Assembly: GCA_965112735.1 (NCBI GenBank)
Contig: OZ218955.1
Location: 1,364,001-1,428,000 of the forward strand
Length of the DNA: 64,000 nt
Reading direction: 5' to 3'
Source: Phaeosaccion multiseriatum
Taxonomy: Eukaryota > Ochrophyta, other classes
The position numbers and the translations under genes are program-made. Under the pieces are notes generated by a model that did not search any database, was not told where the DNA came from, and saw only the letters and a list, made by a program, of their open reading frames with translations. Below, one piece after another: positions 13,501 to 25,006 of this stretch (within the stretch, counting starts at the first letter, position 1; every line of letters begins with the position of its first letter).

Positions 13501-14985
13501 GGGAGGGAGGGAGGGAGGGAGGGAGGGAGGGAGGGAGGGAGGGAGGGAGGGAGGGAGGGAGGGAGGGAGGGAGGGAGGGAGGGAGGGAGGGAGGGAGGGA
13601 GGGAGGGAGGGAGGGAGGGAGGGAGGGAGGGAGGGAGGGAGGGAGGGAGGGAGGGAGGGAGGGAGGGAGGGAGGGAGGGAGGGAGGGAGGGAGGGAGGGA
13701 GGGAGGGAGGGAGGGAGGGAGAGAGGGAGGGAGGGAGAGCCGGAAGTACATGACAGTCTCGAGGTCAGAGCAGAAGCAGCGCTAGCGCCTTCTTGTCTGT
13801 CTGAGCACGGTCGTACTGAAACTCAATGTACGGGGAACAAACAACCCCAATGGCATCGCCCCAGACTACGACTGGCCTGCCCCCATCCACTACCATCCTC
13901 GCGCCCCCCACCACCCCCCCGGGCCCTCTCCCTGCACAGCAACAAGGTCTATTGACGATTCTTCACTAACTCGACACATGTGATGGACGTGACATGGGGA
14001 GAGGGGTACATAAAAGTCTCGCCGCTCCAAGCCAAATCGCGTCATCTCAAGCAAAACAAAACTCAAACCAAAAGTCACAGCACCTCACAACACTCACGAC
14101 TTTGCAACTCACCTCGTTCCTTTGCCGTGGCTCATCTGTTCCGACGCTAACGCTATTCGTCAATCCCGCTCCTCCTCCTCCTCCTCCTCCGTCGCCTCCT
14201 CCCCCTCCTCCGCCTGCTCCTGCTCCTCCTCCTCCTCCTCCTCCTTCTATCCCCTCCCCTCCTTCTGTCCCTTCACCTCCCTCGCCTCTTCCCGAACTAT
14301 CTAATGTCGATCCTCCTCCCTCCTCTGTAGCGCCCAAGAAGTGATGCGAGGCGCTCGGAAGGTAGTCTACGGTGTCCGGTGCTCCTCCCTCGCCCATCCC
14401 TCGAATGGTACTTAGGTTGGCGGATGTGTTGGACCGTTGAAAGTTCCGTTGCGCCTGTAACTGTCGCTCCATTTGAGCGGAAGATATTAAACCGTTGCTA
14501 TCGCCAAGGCCCTCGCTGTCAAGGAAGGCGTCGAAAGGTCCTTCAGCTTTGAACATATTGAGGGTGCGAAGCGCTCGAATGTTTGTCTGTGGAGAAGGGA
14601 TGATGAGAGGGGAAGGGAGGGGAGGGGAGGGGAGGGGAGGGGAGGGGAGGGGAGGGGAGGGGAGGGGAGGGAGAAGGGAGGAGAGGGGAGGAGAGGGGAG
14701 GAGAGGGAAGGAGAGGGGAGGAGAGAGGGGAAGGGAGGGGAGGGGGGGTGAGGAGGAAAGGAGAGGAGAGGAGAGGAGAGGAGAGAAGGACGAGAGGAGA
14801 GGAGAGGGATTAGCTCGGAGAGTCGACTTGATCAACAGCTTTCCCAAGAGGAATGCACGGAGAGAGATAGAGACAGCTCGCTGCCACTGAGAAGCCCTAA
14901 CTGCAAGAGCAGCTCTATCTGCGTCCCAAACACACAACACACCCCCTTACACATACATCACATGCACCCACATTCACACGCAACA

Positions 14986-15080
<95 letters not shown>

Positions 15081-16782
15081 TTACTACTACTACTGCTGCT
15101 ACTACTACTACTGCTACTACGACTACTACTACTACTACTACTACTCTCCTTCTTCTACTCCTACTACTACTGGTACCCACCTTGAGTCTTCTCCAGTTCT
15201 CGCCCTTGTCCGTGGCCCCTCTGACATCCGACGACAACGACGCTTCGATCCACTTGGTGGTACTCGCATCGAGGCTCAGAGATGAAATGGCCTGCGCGGT
15301 CGGAGTGTTGAGATCCTCGGGTTGCGACAAGAGGTCGAGGACAAGGTCCAATGAAACCGCCATTTCCGGGCTGATGGCGTCGCCCATTAGCTCGTAGAGG
15401 GTCTTGACGCAGATCTGCAGCGGGGTCTCGAGGGAGGCGGGCACGCTGGTCACCCTCCGTTTGGGCACCACCATGCGACCTTCCATTGAGATGCGTCTGC
15501 CGTCTTCTCTGCTGCCATCTCCCGCTCCTCCCCCTCCTGCTGCTGCCGCCGGTGCTGCTGCTGGTGTTGCTGCCTCGTCCCCCTTGCTGCCCCTGTGGTG
15601 TGAAGCCCTGCGCAGTACGCTCTCGTCGTCCTCGTCGTCGTCATCGTCGAACTGAAGGCCCTTCTGCTCTCGCAGCGGTGGCAAAGGCCCACGCCTCGGC
15701 TCCTTTGCGCCGGAGGCTCCTCCTCCTTCTCCTTCCCCTCCTTCTTTTCCTCCTCCTCCTCCTCCTACTCCTCCTCCTACTCCACCCCCTCCTCTACCCC
15801 CTCCTCCTCCTCCTCCTCCTCCTCCTTCTCCCCCCGCACTGGGGTCGTGGTGTTGGTGGGAGGCGTTCCCATCGTCCGTTGCTGCCAAGTCTTCCATCCC
15901 AATGAAGGCCTCCACATGGATGAGGCTCGATTTGCGGCCCTCCTCGGCCCAACCCAACAGGGCGTCCTCACTGCCTTCTTCGGCTGGAGACGATCCGACG
16001 ACTGTGTATACCGCCCCCTTGCCGGCCTTGGTGCTACTGCCGCTACCCCTGCCACTGCCACTGCCACTAGGACTAGAACTAGTGCTGCCGCTATCGCCGA
16101 TGATGTTACTTATCCGACACGTTTTACCAGCACCACCAACACCCCCTCCCGAGATGATTGAAATTGGGGTTAACAACGCGCGGTCGTCGCCCTCCTCTCC
16201 TACGCTCATATTCTCCGTCTGTGCACAGTTCCCTTGCCGGTCCCCCCCCTCGTAGTGTCCTTGCGCTGATATATCTCCCCCCGGCCCTCCTTCTTGACCC
16301 CGTCCTCCTTCCCCTCCTCCGCTTCCTCCTCCCCCCACTCCTCCCCCTCCCGCTGCTCGTGCTGCTGTTTCTCCGCCAGTGTCCCCTTTCACAGCCGCCC
16401 CCCCCTCGTTCTCCTGCAATGCTAAAATGGGTATGCGTCGCCCCTTCCGATAGTCCCACACGCCCACCACCACCAGCGCCACCGCCCCCAAGCTCAACGA
16501 AGACGGCACGAAGCGCCGCCCCACCATATCCATGATGGCAGAGATGAGCACGAGGATGGTGCTCACCGTGACTATCGAAGCGCCGAGGTGAGTGGCTGTC
16601 GGAAGGGGTCTCCGTCTTCCTCCGGCCCTCTGCCCAGTGGCACTACCACCGCCACCGCCGCCGCCGCCCCTGTCCCACACTTGCGCAGCCCCTGCCTGTT
16701 GTTGATGGGGCTGCGCCTGCTGTGGCTGCTGTGTTGGCGGCTGCACACCCATTGGCACGCCTCCTGTGGATGCCGGTGGCAT
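10095..16782 (-). CDS. Class I cyclic-nucleotide phosphodiesterase
   Basis: Nine minus-strand exons join with GT-AG ends and consistent phase: 15181-16782, 14113-14586, 13227-13382, 12805-12945, 12154-12321, 11502-11673, 11023-11087, 10595-10732 and 10095-10358, giving 1059 aa. The family hydrolyses cAMP and/or cGMP to 5'-nucleotides. The catalytic core lies in the last seven exons: [10 protein letters not shown] (metal-binding His, about residue 770), [12 protein letters not shown] (the HD...H...N metal site), [38 protein letters not shown] (metal Asp) and [16 protein letters not shown]. The N-terminal exon holds two hydrophobic segments ([15 protein letters not shown] and [15 protein letters not shown], about residues 70-115), so membrane anchoring is likely. 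Long Gly/Ser/Glu-rich linkers follow. No GAF or PAS domain was recognised. The 730-bp second intron contains a coding-like tract, so an extra exon is possible. Introns are filled with GGGA, GGGGA and CTA arrays. Confidence 0.93.
12325..12612. repeat. (GGGA)n and GGGGATGAG arrays in a PDE intron
   Basis: About 200 bp of GGGA units is followed by nine-base GGGGATGAG-like units. On the coding (minus) strand this is a CCCT tract ending three bases before the acceptor of the exon at 12154-12321, so it forms an extreme polypyrimidine tract. Confidence 0.95.
13390..13737. repeat. (GGGA)n array in a PDE intron
   Basis: About 340 bp of almost pure GGGA on the plus strand. On the gene's strand it is CCCT, just upstream of the acceptor that starts exon 13227-13382. 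Period-4 open frames give REGG or LPPS peptides, which are not genes. Confidence 0.96.
14600..15160. repeat. (GGGGA)n and (CTA)n arrays in PDE intron
   Basis: The intron between exons 15181-16782 and 14113-14586 holds GGGGA/GGAGA-type purine units (about 14605-14810) and a CTA trinucleotide array (about 14988-15145, with a few variants near its right end). Confidence 0.95.
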
Positions 16783-17447
16783 CGTCCCTGTCAGTTCTAT
16801 TGACCGCCCTCTGGGGCGTTCCGTGTGCCCGCTGCTTCCTCCGGAGCTACTGCTGCAGCAGCCCCTGTGACCTCGTCAGCAACGCCATGCCCCCAGCTTC
16901 GCGACCCAGGTCACTCAACCCGTGCGTTTTCGGCCTGGGGCAAGAGCTGGGCCAATATGAGCCCACTCCAGGAGCCCCTGTCTCCCAAGTGGATCGTCTC
17001 TGCCGACGACGCCCACCTCCCCAGGCCACGCTGGCCTCTCGGAGACTCCCCGTATGCGAACCTCTGCTTTGGACGCCTCCCTCCCGTGTCCTTTCCCTCT
17101 TTAGTGCGTGTCCTCTGACCTTCCTCCTTCCCTATCCCCTCCTCTACAGGCCCAACTTCATTTCCCTTCGTTGCCAAGGACCCGTCTCTGCTCTGCCCTC
17201 AAAGTCTACTTATCTTTCTCTCCTGCTACTCTCTACTTCCTCAGCAACCTCGCGTTATAGAGCCTCCTATTGGACCCTGGCAACACCCGAGGTTTTAACA
17301 TCCGAGAAAAAGGAAACGCCCCTCCAAAACGAAACACGAAACTGGTTCGCTCCCTTGACATAGGAAGGAAAAGTAATTTCTCTCGATTCTCTCCCTCAAT
17401 CCCCCCGCATTCTCTCACCTTGCGGAGCCAACAACGATACAGAAATC
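16783..17447. other. Divergent intergenic region
   Basis: This 665-bp region separates two genes transcribed away from each other, the phosphodiesterase (-) and the NTF2-like gene (+). It must hold both promoters and 5' UTRs. It is pyrimidine-rich with no tandem array, and I recognise no TATA box. Confidence 0.5.
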
Positions 17448-18549
17448 ATGTCTGAAAACAAGTGCGCGTCGGACGTGTGGGACAACCACTTCGCCGCCTT
17501 CGCCGCCGCTGATGTGAGTCGAATCTTCGAATCTCCCGCCGCTTTCTTGCTTTCTTTTTCTTCCCTCCCATCTCTCATCCCCCCTTCTGTCTCGTTCGCT
17601 CCGTAAGGTGGACAAGTGCATGATCGACTACACGGAAGCCTCAGTGATACACTTCTTCGACCAAGCCAAGGAGGTAGAAGAGGGCGTGAACCCACGCAAG
17701 TACACGGGCTTGGAAGGTACGTACCCTGTCGGTCACGCTCGCTTTTTACTCCCGCACCCGCCCACCCAACTCATCCTGGGCCCTCTTGTCCCGCACTCTC
17801 CCTCCTTTTCGCTTGCCGCATGATGGCTGGCACAGAGGTGAAGCAGTTCTTCGTGGGGGTGTTCGCAAAGCTGGACGGAAAGAGGGACGACCTTGCAGCT
17901 CCAGGTGCGTACAAGCATATACTCTTCTATATGTATCAGGGATACGATGACGGGGCCAACACACACATGTGTACACACAAGACCCCCAAACTCTCTTTTC
18001 CTCCTTCCTCCTGTTTTGCTTCTTGCTAGTGCAAGTCCGTCTCGCGTGAGAGGCGTCCGAGAGGGTGGACAGGGGACAGCGCTACGGATAGCGACGTCCA
18101 CCCGCGGTGTGGGGGCGGACTGGGTTCCTCCCCCCTCCTCCCGCCCTCTCCCTTCTCACCCCCTGTGTCTCTCCTTTCCTTCCTCTCTTCCTCCCTCCCT
18201 CCCTCTCTCACCCTCCCTCCCACCCCTCGCCAACCCTCTCCCTCTCTGGTCGACCCAACTTGCTCAGTGATCCTGTCCAGCGACACGCCCAGGCACACGT
18301 TTCTGGCCTGGAGGGCTCCAATGGCCGGTTTCCTCGATGCCACAGGTGGGCGGCAATTGGACAAAACAAGCAGCAGAAGAAGTAGGAGTAGGGACAGAGG
18401 TAGTAAGGAGAAGAAGAGGAGAAACAAGCCCACATGTCCCCGAGAAAGGCATGTAGGGGGGATGAATGTCTCACGGAATTGATGTGCCCTACAGTACTGT
18501 ATCGACTTACGCTCGTATACTTCTGAATCGTCTCTCTCTGTATGTGTGT

Positions 18550-18585
<36 letters not shown>

Positions 18586-18739
18586 CGTCTCTCTCTCTCT
18601 CTCTCTCTCTGTCTCCGTCTCTCTCTCTCTCTCTATCTCTCTCTCTCCGTCTCTCTCTCTCTCTCCATCTCTAGATACCTTCATCTATGACGACAATCTG
18701 AAGATCGCGGCCCAGACTGTTGTCGTCCGCACCAAATAG
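17448..18739 (+). CDS. NTF2/SnoaL-like small protein
   Basis: Five exons, 17448-17513, 17608-17716, 17836-17904, 18268-18345 and 18675-18739, join in phase with GT-AG ends to give 128 aa (MSENKCASDVWDNHFAAFAA... to ...AAQTVVVRTK). Size and order of elements fit the NTF2-like/SnoaL fold: an N-terminal helix (VWDNHFAAFAAADVDKCMIDY), a strand-helix stretch with TGLEGVKQFF, and a C-terminal IYDDNLKIAAQTVVVRT strand pair. The family includes small isomerases, hydrolases and ligand-binding proteins, so no substrate can be named. There is no targeting peptide or membrane segment, suggesting a cytosolic protein. Intron 4 is largely a CT repeat (about 18554-18672) running into the acceptor. The gene model is strong; the fold assignment is moderately sure. 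Confidence 0.8.
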
Positions 18740-19470
18740 CAACTGCGAGCCGCACATCTATTCTACCGTTCCACGTTTCGTACATGTAAATCGCCCCCGC
18801 GTGGCTATCGTAAGGGCAGCTAAAGTATCTGTATGTCGTATGGGTGAGGCATCAGGAGCAGCAGCAGCAGCGGCAGCAGGAGGAGGAGCAGGAGGAGGAG
18901 GGAGAGGAGAGAAAGTTTCACGGTAGCGTGAAGGTCACTTTTTTGTAGCGCGTTGAATCCGCATGTGGTCCTCCTGCCTTGTGGTGCGGAGGAGGTGCAG
19001 ATCGGTCGTAAGTTTCACGTTTATCCTTATCCTGTGGCCCTACCAATTGTGCCTCGCTGAAGAAGATCAAAATTGATCACACTGCTGGAGGTTCGTTGAT
19101 TCATTCAATCAGGAATTGGTCCTTCCTTGTGGTGTGGAGGAGGTGAAGATGGGTCAATCGCTTTCACCTCCCGCGCTACGTGGATTGGCAAGGATGGTGT
19201 TTAGGTAGGGGACTTAGAGTTCGACTTTAGACTTTAGTCTGTGAGAATTAGCGAGAAGGAGGCATACACAATCGGATAGCCGGAAGAGTTTAGCTTTCAT
19301 CTCCCTTCCAAAGCCTTGTTGATAGTCTTAATTTTAGTGAATTAATAAAAATAAAAATACGCACTCTGTGCGATGCGATAGTAACATCGTAACAAATACA
19401 AAAATGGTTATCAGCGAAAAGCGCTTCATCATTGCTTCTTCATCGCCGCCGAAGCAGCCGAAGGACTTCA
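18740..19470. other. Convergent intergenic region with short direct repeats
   Basis: This region lies between the 3' ends of two convergent genes. It contains a repeated ~30-bp tract (about 18973-19005 and 19121-19153, sharing CCTTGTGGTG and GGAGGAGGTG). There is also an A/T-rich patch at about 19335-19362, which could serve cleavage and polyadenylation. No gene is visible. Confidence 0.5.
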
Positions 19471-19507
19471 TCATTGCTTCTTCATCGCCGCCGAAGCAGC
19501 CGAAGGA
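19424..19507. repeat. 42-bp tandem duplication at PRA1 gene stop
   Basis: Two nearly identical 42-bp units (about 19424-19465 and 19466-19507; core CTTCATCATTGCTTCTTCAT followed by CGCCGCCGAAGCAG) span the stop codon of the minus-strand PRA1-like gene. The first unit read encodes its last residues (..AASAAMKKQ); the other lies in the 3' UTR. Confidence 0.9.
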
Positions 19508-19863
19508 CGCACCATTGGCCCCACCCCCCCTCCTCCTCCCCTCCCTCCTGTTGCCGGCCCCCCGGGTCCTGCGCCCACCCCCACCCCTCCGCCCGCCCTC
19601 CCCCCTCCAGTGGAGTACATTTGAACAGGTCTGGGCGGTGGAGCTCTGCTGTGCATTCCCATCATGCCCGGCCCCGCTGCATTGGCATTCACCGGCCCCA
19701 TTGCCCCCCCTGGTCTACTCCGCAGGCGGACATTTGCATTGACTGGACCTGGGCCTCCGGGGCCCACCCCTCCCTGAGCGGAGTATGTGACTCCTGAGCT
19801 GTATCCCGCCCCCTGAGTATCGCTCTCTCCTCCTGCAGAAGATAGAGGGACAGAGAGGGGAGA

Positions 19864-19911
<48 letters not shown>

Positions 19912-21191
19912 AGAGCAGAGAGGGAAGGAGGGAGAGAGGAAGAGAGGGGGAGGGAGAGAGAGGGGAAGGGGGGGGGGGCAGAGAAGGAAGGTAAAGAGAG
20001 AGGGTTGAGAAACGTCATTTCGTCGGCACTTTACTCCCTTGCCTCATCCGTCGTCCCCCTCCCCCGCCGACCACCGAGCATCGACCACGGAGGTATCAAT
20101 CAATTCATTCACCTCCTCACGGACTTGCTCATTCCCTTTTGCTGCTTGAGGGGCTTTCCCTGCACTCAACACCCCACGCACCCCCCTTGTCCTTCTCCTT
20201 CTCCTTCTCCTCCTCTTCATCCTCCCTCTCCTCCTCCTCCTCCTCCTCCTCCTCCTCCTCCTCCTCTTCTTCTTCTTCTTCTTCTTCTTCTTCTTCTTCT
20301 TCTTCCTCTTGTGCCAGCTCTCAGCCCTCCCGTCGATCGATCGACTGTGTCAATGCTGCAGGTCCATGCCGCGGTTCATGTGTGTAGGTATCAATCACTA
20401 CTCACTACGCGCAAACGATACACACACTCACACACTCACCCATCATGTTGCTTCCCTGAATATGCCCCACTACCTCACAATCACACTAACCCATCATGCT
20501 GTTTCCCTCAATATGCCCCACTACCTCACAATCACACTCACCCATCATGTTGTTTCCCTCAATATGCCCCACTACCTCACAATCACACTCAATCTCTCTC
20601 TCACACACACACACACTCACCCATCATGTTGTTTCCCTCAATATGCCCCACTACCTCACAATCACACTCAATCTCTCTCTCTCACACACACACACACTCA
20701 CCCATCATGTTGTTTCCCTCAATATCTCCCCCCCCAAAGTCGTCCCCTCCCTCCTTGAGCACGGTGCCATTCCTTGCCGCTACCGCCCTTGCCACCGGAG
20801 GCCGAAAAGTGGCGTGAAGCAAGCAAATTGTGCCCCCCAAGAACAGGCTCCACTGCAGGCGGAAAATGTAACCCGTCACACTCAGTAGGAGTACGCTCAG
20901 GACCGTCGCTAGGCCGACCTTCTCTTTGAGCCCCAGGCGGACGGCGCCATCGCCGAGGATGAGGGGGGGGCTCCGGCGGGTGACAAAGACCCACGCAAAA
21001 CATGCGCCAGAGAAGGCGAGGGTGAGGAGAAGGCCCGGGGAGGTGATTATGTAAAAGACGGAGAGGGCAAAGCAAATGAGAAAGTAGTTTGTTTTGAAGA
21101 AGGACGCATTGGTCTCGAGGCGCCGTTGGACGTCGGCTTGCGTCCACTTTGGGGAAGCAACATGTCCCACAAACTCGGCTGTGGGAAACAG

Positions 21192-21231
<40 letters not shown>

Positions 21232-21929
21232 GGAGGAAGGGGATGAGGGGCAGCGCGTGCGTAGCGCAAGTGGTGAACATGTGGGGTGGCCGGAGGGGGT
21301 GTTCTCAGGGGCAGAAGGTACGACACGTGAAACAATATCTCTCCGTCGCGTTGCTCCATCCCAACCCCCACAGGTTCCAAGGTTGGAGCACCTCAAGGCT
21401 CCTTCGTCTGCCCTTGTTCCCCCTCAGCACCCCCACAGAACAAGCTCTCTCCTTTCCCCTTTCTTGGTTCCCCTTTCCTCCCGCACTGGTGCTTACCTGC
21501 TGGTCTGATCTCGTTGATGAGATGGCGCTTGAGGAGCACGCCGAGATTTCCCACCTCATCGGCTGCACAGGCAGGGAATCAACGAATGAGTCGGGGAGGG
21601 GGTGTGAGAGAAACGAGGAAAGAGGGAGCGAAGGGGGGAAGGCGTAGCGAGGGAGAGAGAGCGGGGGGGAAGAGCACGTCAGCTGAGCGGGTGGGTAAGC
21701 TTCGGAAAATATCGGATGAGATGGGTGGGTGCAGACGTGCGTGCAAGAGAGGCAAATAAGAGAGGAGGGGAAGCGAGAGCAAACAAAATGGAGCCAAAAA
21801 CAAAACGGCGTGCGCGGAAAGGGAAGCTTCTCCAGAGTAGGGTTCCAGCCCTCGCGTTTCCTCGACCGCAGATCTGCAGTGGAACTCTCTTCCACCCTCA
21901 CCTCCTTTGTTGCCGATGACATCCCTCAT
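19471..21929 (-). CDS. PRA1-family (prenylated Rab acceptor) membrane protein
   Basis: Four exons, 21902-21929, 21497-21562, 20702-21178 and 19471-19832, join in phase (each junction phase 1, GT-AG) to give 310 aa beginning MRDVIGNKGADEVGNLG. PRA1 proteins act in ER/Golgi/endosomal membranes, in Rab-dependent vesicle traffic. Family features seen are the INEIRPAAEFVG stretch (counterpart of the family's R-P-W-x-EF), the RRLETNASFFKTNYF segment, then paired hydrophobic hairpins (about residues 70-105 and 125-165). The C-terminal exon adds about 120 residues rich in Gly, Pro and Ala, with two PVNAN repeats; this tail is longer than usual for the family. The donor of exon 20702-21178 is embedded in a tandem repeat that copies the exon end. 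The start was chosen because it alone keeps the phase of the first junction. Confidence 0.85.
20438..20728. repeat. Tandem repeat duplicating a splice donor
   Basis: Five units share CCATCATGTTGTTTCCCTCA and CCCACTACCTCACAATCACA. They are spaced about 50 bp (first units) or 65-69 bp, where CT and CA runs are inserted. On the minus strand each unit reads as the end of the PRA1 exon (GGAAACAACATGATGG) followed by GTGAGTG. The copy at 20702 is the one that joins the coding exon. Confidence 0.9.
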
Positions 21930-22083
21930 ACGTCCCGCCTTTCCTCCCAAATAATGCCCGCAGAGGGAGAGAGTAAAGTCGTAAAGTCGGAAGTGGGAAA
22001 AACTGAAACTGCAATTCCATCCTCTTCTCCCTTCCAAAGCCGACAAATACCACAGCGAAGAGTCTTGAACGACGAGAGCAAAC

Positions 22084-22943
22084 ATGTCTGCATGCTTGAG
22101 AACACTCACCCTAGCGCGGGCAACAGCGGCGCAATCGCAGGTCGGTTGGAGCAGTTTGCTCCGCCAAACACCAACCTTACTCCCCAAGGGTGTTTTGCGA
22201 CGTAGTTTGCCCCTCCTCTTCTCCTCCCCCCCCCCCCCCTCCTCCTCCTCCCCATCTCTTCTCAATTGCTTTTTTGAGCTCTCTGGTATGCTGTTTCCTT
22301 TGCCTGCCTCCCAGACTCCCTGCCAAGTGTGCCCTGTTGCCGACAAGCCCCCTTTCCGTGCGTATTGCCCCCCCACTGCCCGGCGCTTGTCCCTGACTAA
22401 GAACCCTTTGTAACAGCACCAAACACACCGAGATGCTACTGCTTAACCTGTCTCTCACATCTTCCTTCCCCTTTCTTTGGCATGGCATTCACTCAGGCGC
22501 GCACTCAGGCGCGTACTTTCGTGACCCGCACCGTACCCAAGCAGGGGGGAGGGCATGACCATGTGAGTACAGGGGGGAGGGGGGGTGGGACAGGTAGCAA
22601 CAATCAAAGGCGTGTAGGAATGTGTTTCGAATCTTCTCTTTCCATCTCTCTCTCTCTCTCTCTGTGCCAGTGTGTTGTCTCTCTTTGTCTGCATATATGC
22701 AGCTCTCTTCCTCCCCCCCCCTCTGTCCCTTCTATCCTCCTTCCATTGCCGACAGCAAGCAACCTGCGCGCTCTCAAACGTATCATGCCTCCCCCAACTC
22801 CCTCCCAACTGCACTAAACGTTACAGAAAGTCTTCTCAGACGGGCCCTTCCCCAAGTTCGCCACCGGGTTAACCACTGCCATCATCTACTTTGGAGGGTG
22901 GGGTGTCGTCATCGGTGCTGCCAAAATCCAAAACAGAAAGTGA
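22084..22943 (+). CDS. Small putative mitochondrial inner-membrane protein
   Basis: Three exons, 22084-22140, 22497-22562 and 22827-22943, join in phase 0 and encode 79 aa. The N-terminus (MSACLRTLTLARATAAQSQA.. then ARTFVTRTVPKQ) is rich in Arg, Ala, Thr and Ser without acidic residues, as in mitochondrial presequences. The C-terminal exon has one membrane segment (GLTTAIIYFGGWGVVIGAA) ending KIQNRK. Size, presequence and single span resemble small respiratory-chain subunits such as the COX7 class, but I cannot assign a subunit. Two AG acceptors lie 12 bases apart at exon 2 (22496 and 22508) and both keep frame. The stop codon overlaps a GTGAGTG donor-like site (AAAGTGAGTG), so a further exon is conceivable. 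Confidence 0.65.
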
Positions 22944-23530
22944 GTGGGTGAGGGAGAGGGGGGGGGGAGGGGAGGGAGGGAGGAAGGGAGGGGAAGAACG
23001 GAACGAGGGTGGGAGGGAGGGGGTGAGTAAGTGGGTCAGTGAGGAAGCGAGAAAGTAAGTAAGGAAGCGAGTGACTAAGTGAGGGAGTGGGAGAGCGAAT
23101 GATTTTGATGGGTGGGTGAGGGACAGAGACTCGAGTGAGTGATTGCATCATGGGAGTGAGTTTCAATACGTACGTGAGAGTGAGTGATTGCATCATGGGA
23201 GTGAGTTTCAATACGTACGTGAGGGGGGGAGGATGGGAGGGAGAGAGGCTACTGTGAGTGCATGCGGGGGGAGAGGATAGCAGTGAGTGCCTTGGTGATT
23301 GCTGGTTTGAGGGAGTGAGGGTGTGACGAGTGAGTGAGTATGTGTGTGAGTGAGTGGGTGAGTGAGTGAGGGAGTATGTGAGTGAGTGCGTGAATGAGTG
23401 AACATGTGTGTGAGTGAGTGAGTGTGTGTGAGTTGTGAGGAATGAGTGAGTGAGTGAGCGAGTGAGTGAGTATGTGTGTGTGTGAGTGAGTATGATGTGT
23501 GAATGAGTCACTATGAGGTGTGAGTGGGTA
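22944..23530. repeat. Degenerate GAGT-rich tract
   Basis: Purine-rich sequence with imperfect GAGT, GTGAGTGA and GGGA units. It includes a direct repeat of about 48 bp (GTGAGTGATTGCATCATGGG then AGTGAGTTTCAATACGTACG, at about 23131-23175 and 23178-23222). No gene is visible. Confidence 0.85.
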
Positions 23531-25006
23531 ATGATGGAATGGTCTTCCCTCACCACGTGCCCCACGTGTCTGCACCCCCCCCCTGTCCCCTCTCTCCCAC
23601 CTCTGCTCTATTTTCTCTCCTTGTTCCCTCCCCCCCCCCCGCCTCTGCTTGCTCGGCGGTCTCTCTCGTCGCTCGCTGCAGGGGCGGCTTTGACGATGCC
23701 ATGTGAAGCGCTTATTGAATGGCCACATCGAATCAATCCATTGCTCCTGACAGCGAAAAGTGCAGCCTGCTTTTCCACCACCACGTGTGTATGTACTTGC
23801 CCCCCCGTGGGCGGTAGATGGCGGCATATGGGCGGTGCATTGCCGGTGGGGCCACCACCACAGGGTCTTACCTCCCGTGTTCTGCAACCGTCTGAGTGCT
23901 TGCAAGGTATTGCGGAGATGCAATGCTATGAAATGAAGCACGAGGATAGGCATTGGAGAGAGGGAGATGGGGCGATGGGCGAATGAGGATGGGGTTGAGT
24001 AGTACCTTGTGCGTAGGAGAAGGAGGAGAACAAGGGCTCTCAGGCCCCAACCGCTCTCCGCATGTTCAGCGCTCTTCTTTGTAGTCAATGGGCCTTCCTC
24101 CCTTCTTCCTTTGCCCCCGCCTTGCGTCCCCTCCCCACCACCCCACTCTTGCACTCCCCACTCTAATATATTTCGATCACTACGATACATATGGCTTGTC
24201 TTTTCTCTTCGTTCTGCCCTTCTGGCTATTTCTTCCGCCCTCCGCCCTCATAAAATTTTCGCACTTCGTCCCAAAGGTTTCCATGCTGGGATGTCCCTCC
24301 CCCAATTCTCTCAACCCTCCCTGCGTGCCCTTCTGTCCTCCTATGGGAGAGTCCACAGGGTGGTCGCTTTGCGGCGCCTTAATGAAAGGCGTGTTAGCGG
24401 ACGCTCTGGGGAGGGGAGTGTGGCACTAATAGCAAAAGAAGGAGGTCCTTCCAGAGAGAGAGAGAGAGAGGCAAAAAGAAGTAGCGCTGGAAGGCCTTGG
24501 CTCGGGCCGAAGGAAAGAGAGGTTAGAAGAGAGGGAAGGCAGGACGAAGGCTGCAGCAGGGAGTGCTGGAGGCGAGCTCGAAGACAGCTGTACGGCTTTC
24601 GGTGTAGACGGGCGGGATTTGCTGAGAACGTGGTGGGTGAGGACGAAGCACGCGGGAGAGGCTTCAACTCAGCACTCGCAGAGGAGCTGCTGCTTTTTCA
24701 GGAGCAGCAAGCAGCAGCAGCGCTGGGATCCGCAGGAAGCAGCCGCATCTTACGCGCGCTACATCCTTTTAGGTGGGTTTATCTTTCTTCCGTCAAACGG
24801 ATTATTTTCCTGCTGCGAGACGTCCTGTTGAGCTCGTCCTTGTTGCGTTCATGCAGGCATACGTTTGACTGATGCACCCTCTCCTTCCTCTCCCTCTCCC
24901 TCTCCCTCACCTCTCTCGCTCTCTCCCTCACCTCTCTCCCTCTCTCTCCTGCCTCTGTTGACAGGCGCTGTAGCCAAAGGGGGGGGGAGGCCCCAACGTG
25001 CGTAGC
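23531..25006. other. Unassigned region
   Basis: Mixed-composition sequence before the large Ser/Gly-rich gene. A minus-strand frame of 313 codons ends at 23249 and opens at 24190, but its first half reads through the GAGT-like tract and it resembles nothing known to me. The region may hold 5' UTR exons of the gene that follows, or a non-coding transcript. No feature can be supported. Confidence 0.3.

Noticed and set aside
12197-13955. Plus-strand REGG and minus-strand LPPS repeat proteins
   Set aside because: They read through GGGA arrays inside phosphodiesterase introns.
20438-20728. CRISPR array
   Set aside because: Units are adjacent or separated by CT/CA runs, there are no unique spacers, and the locus is a eukaryotic intron.
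23249-24190. 313-codon minus-strand frame
   Set aside because: Half lies in a GAGT-derived tract, composition is erratic, and I recognise no family or splice context.
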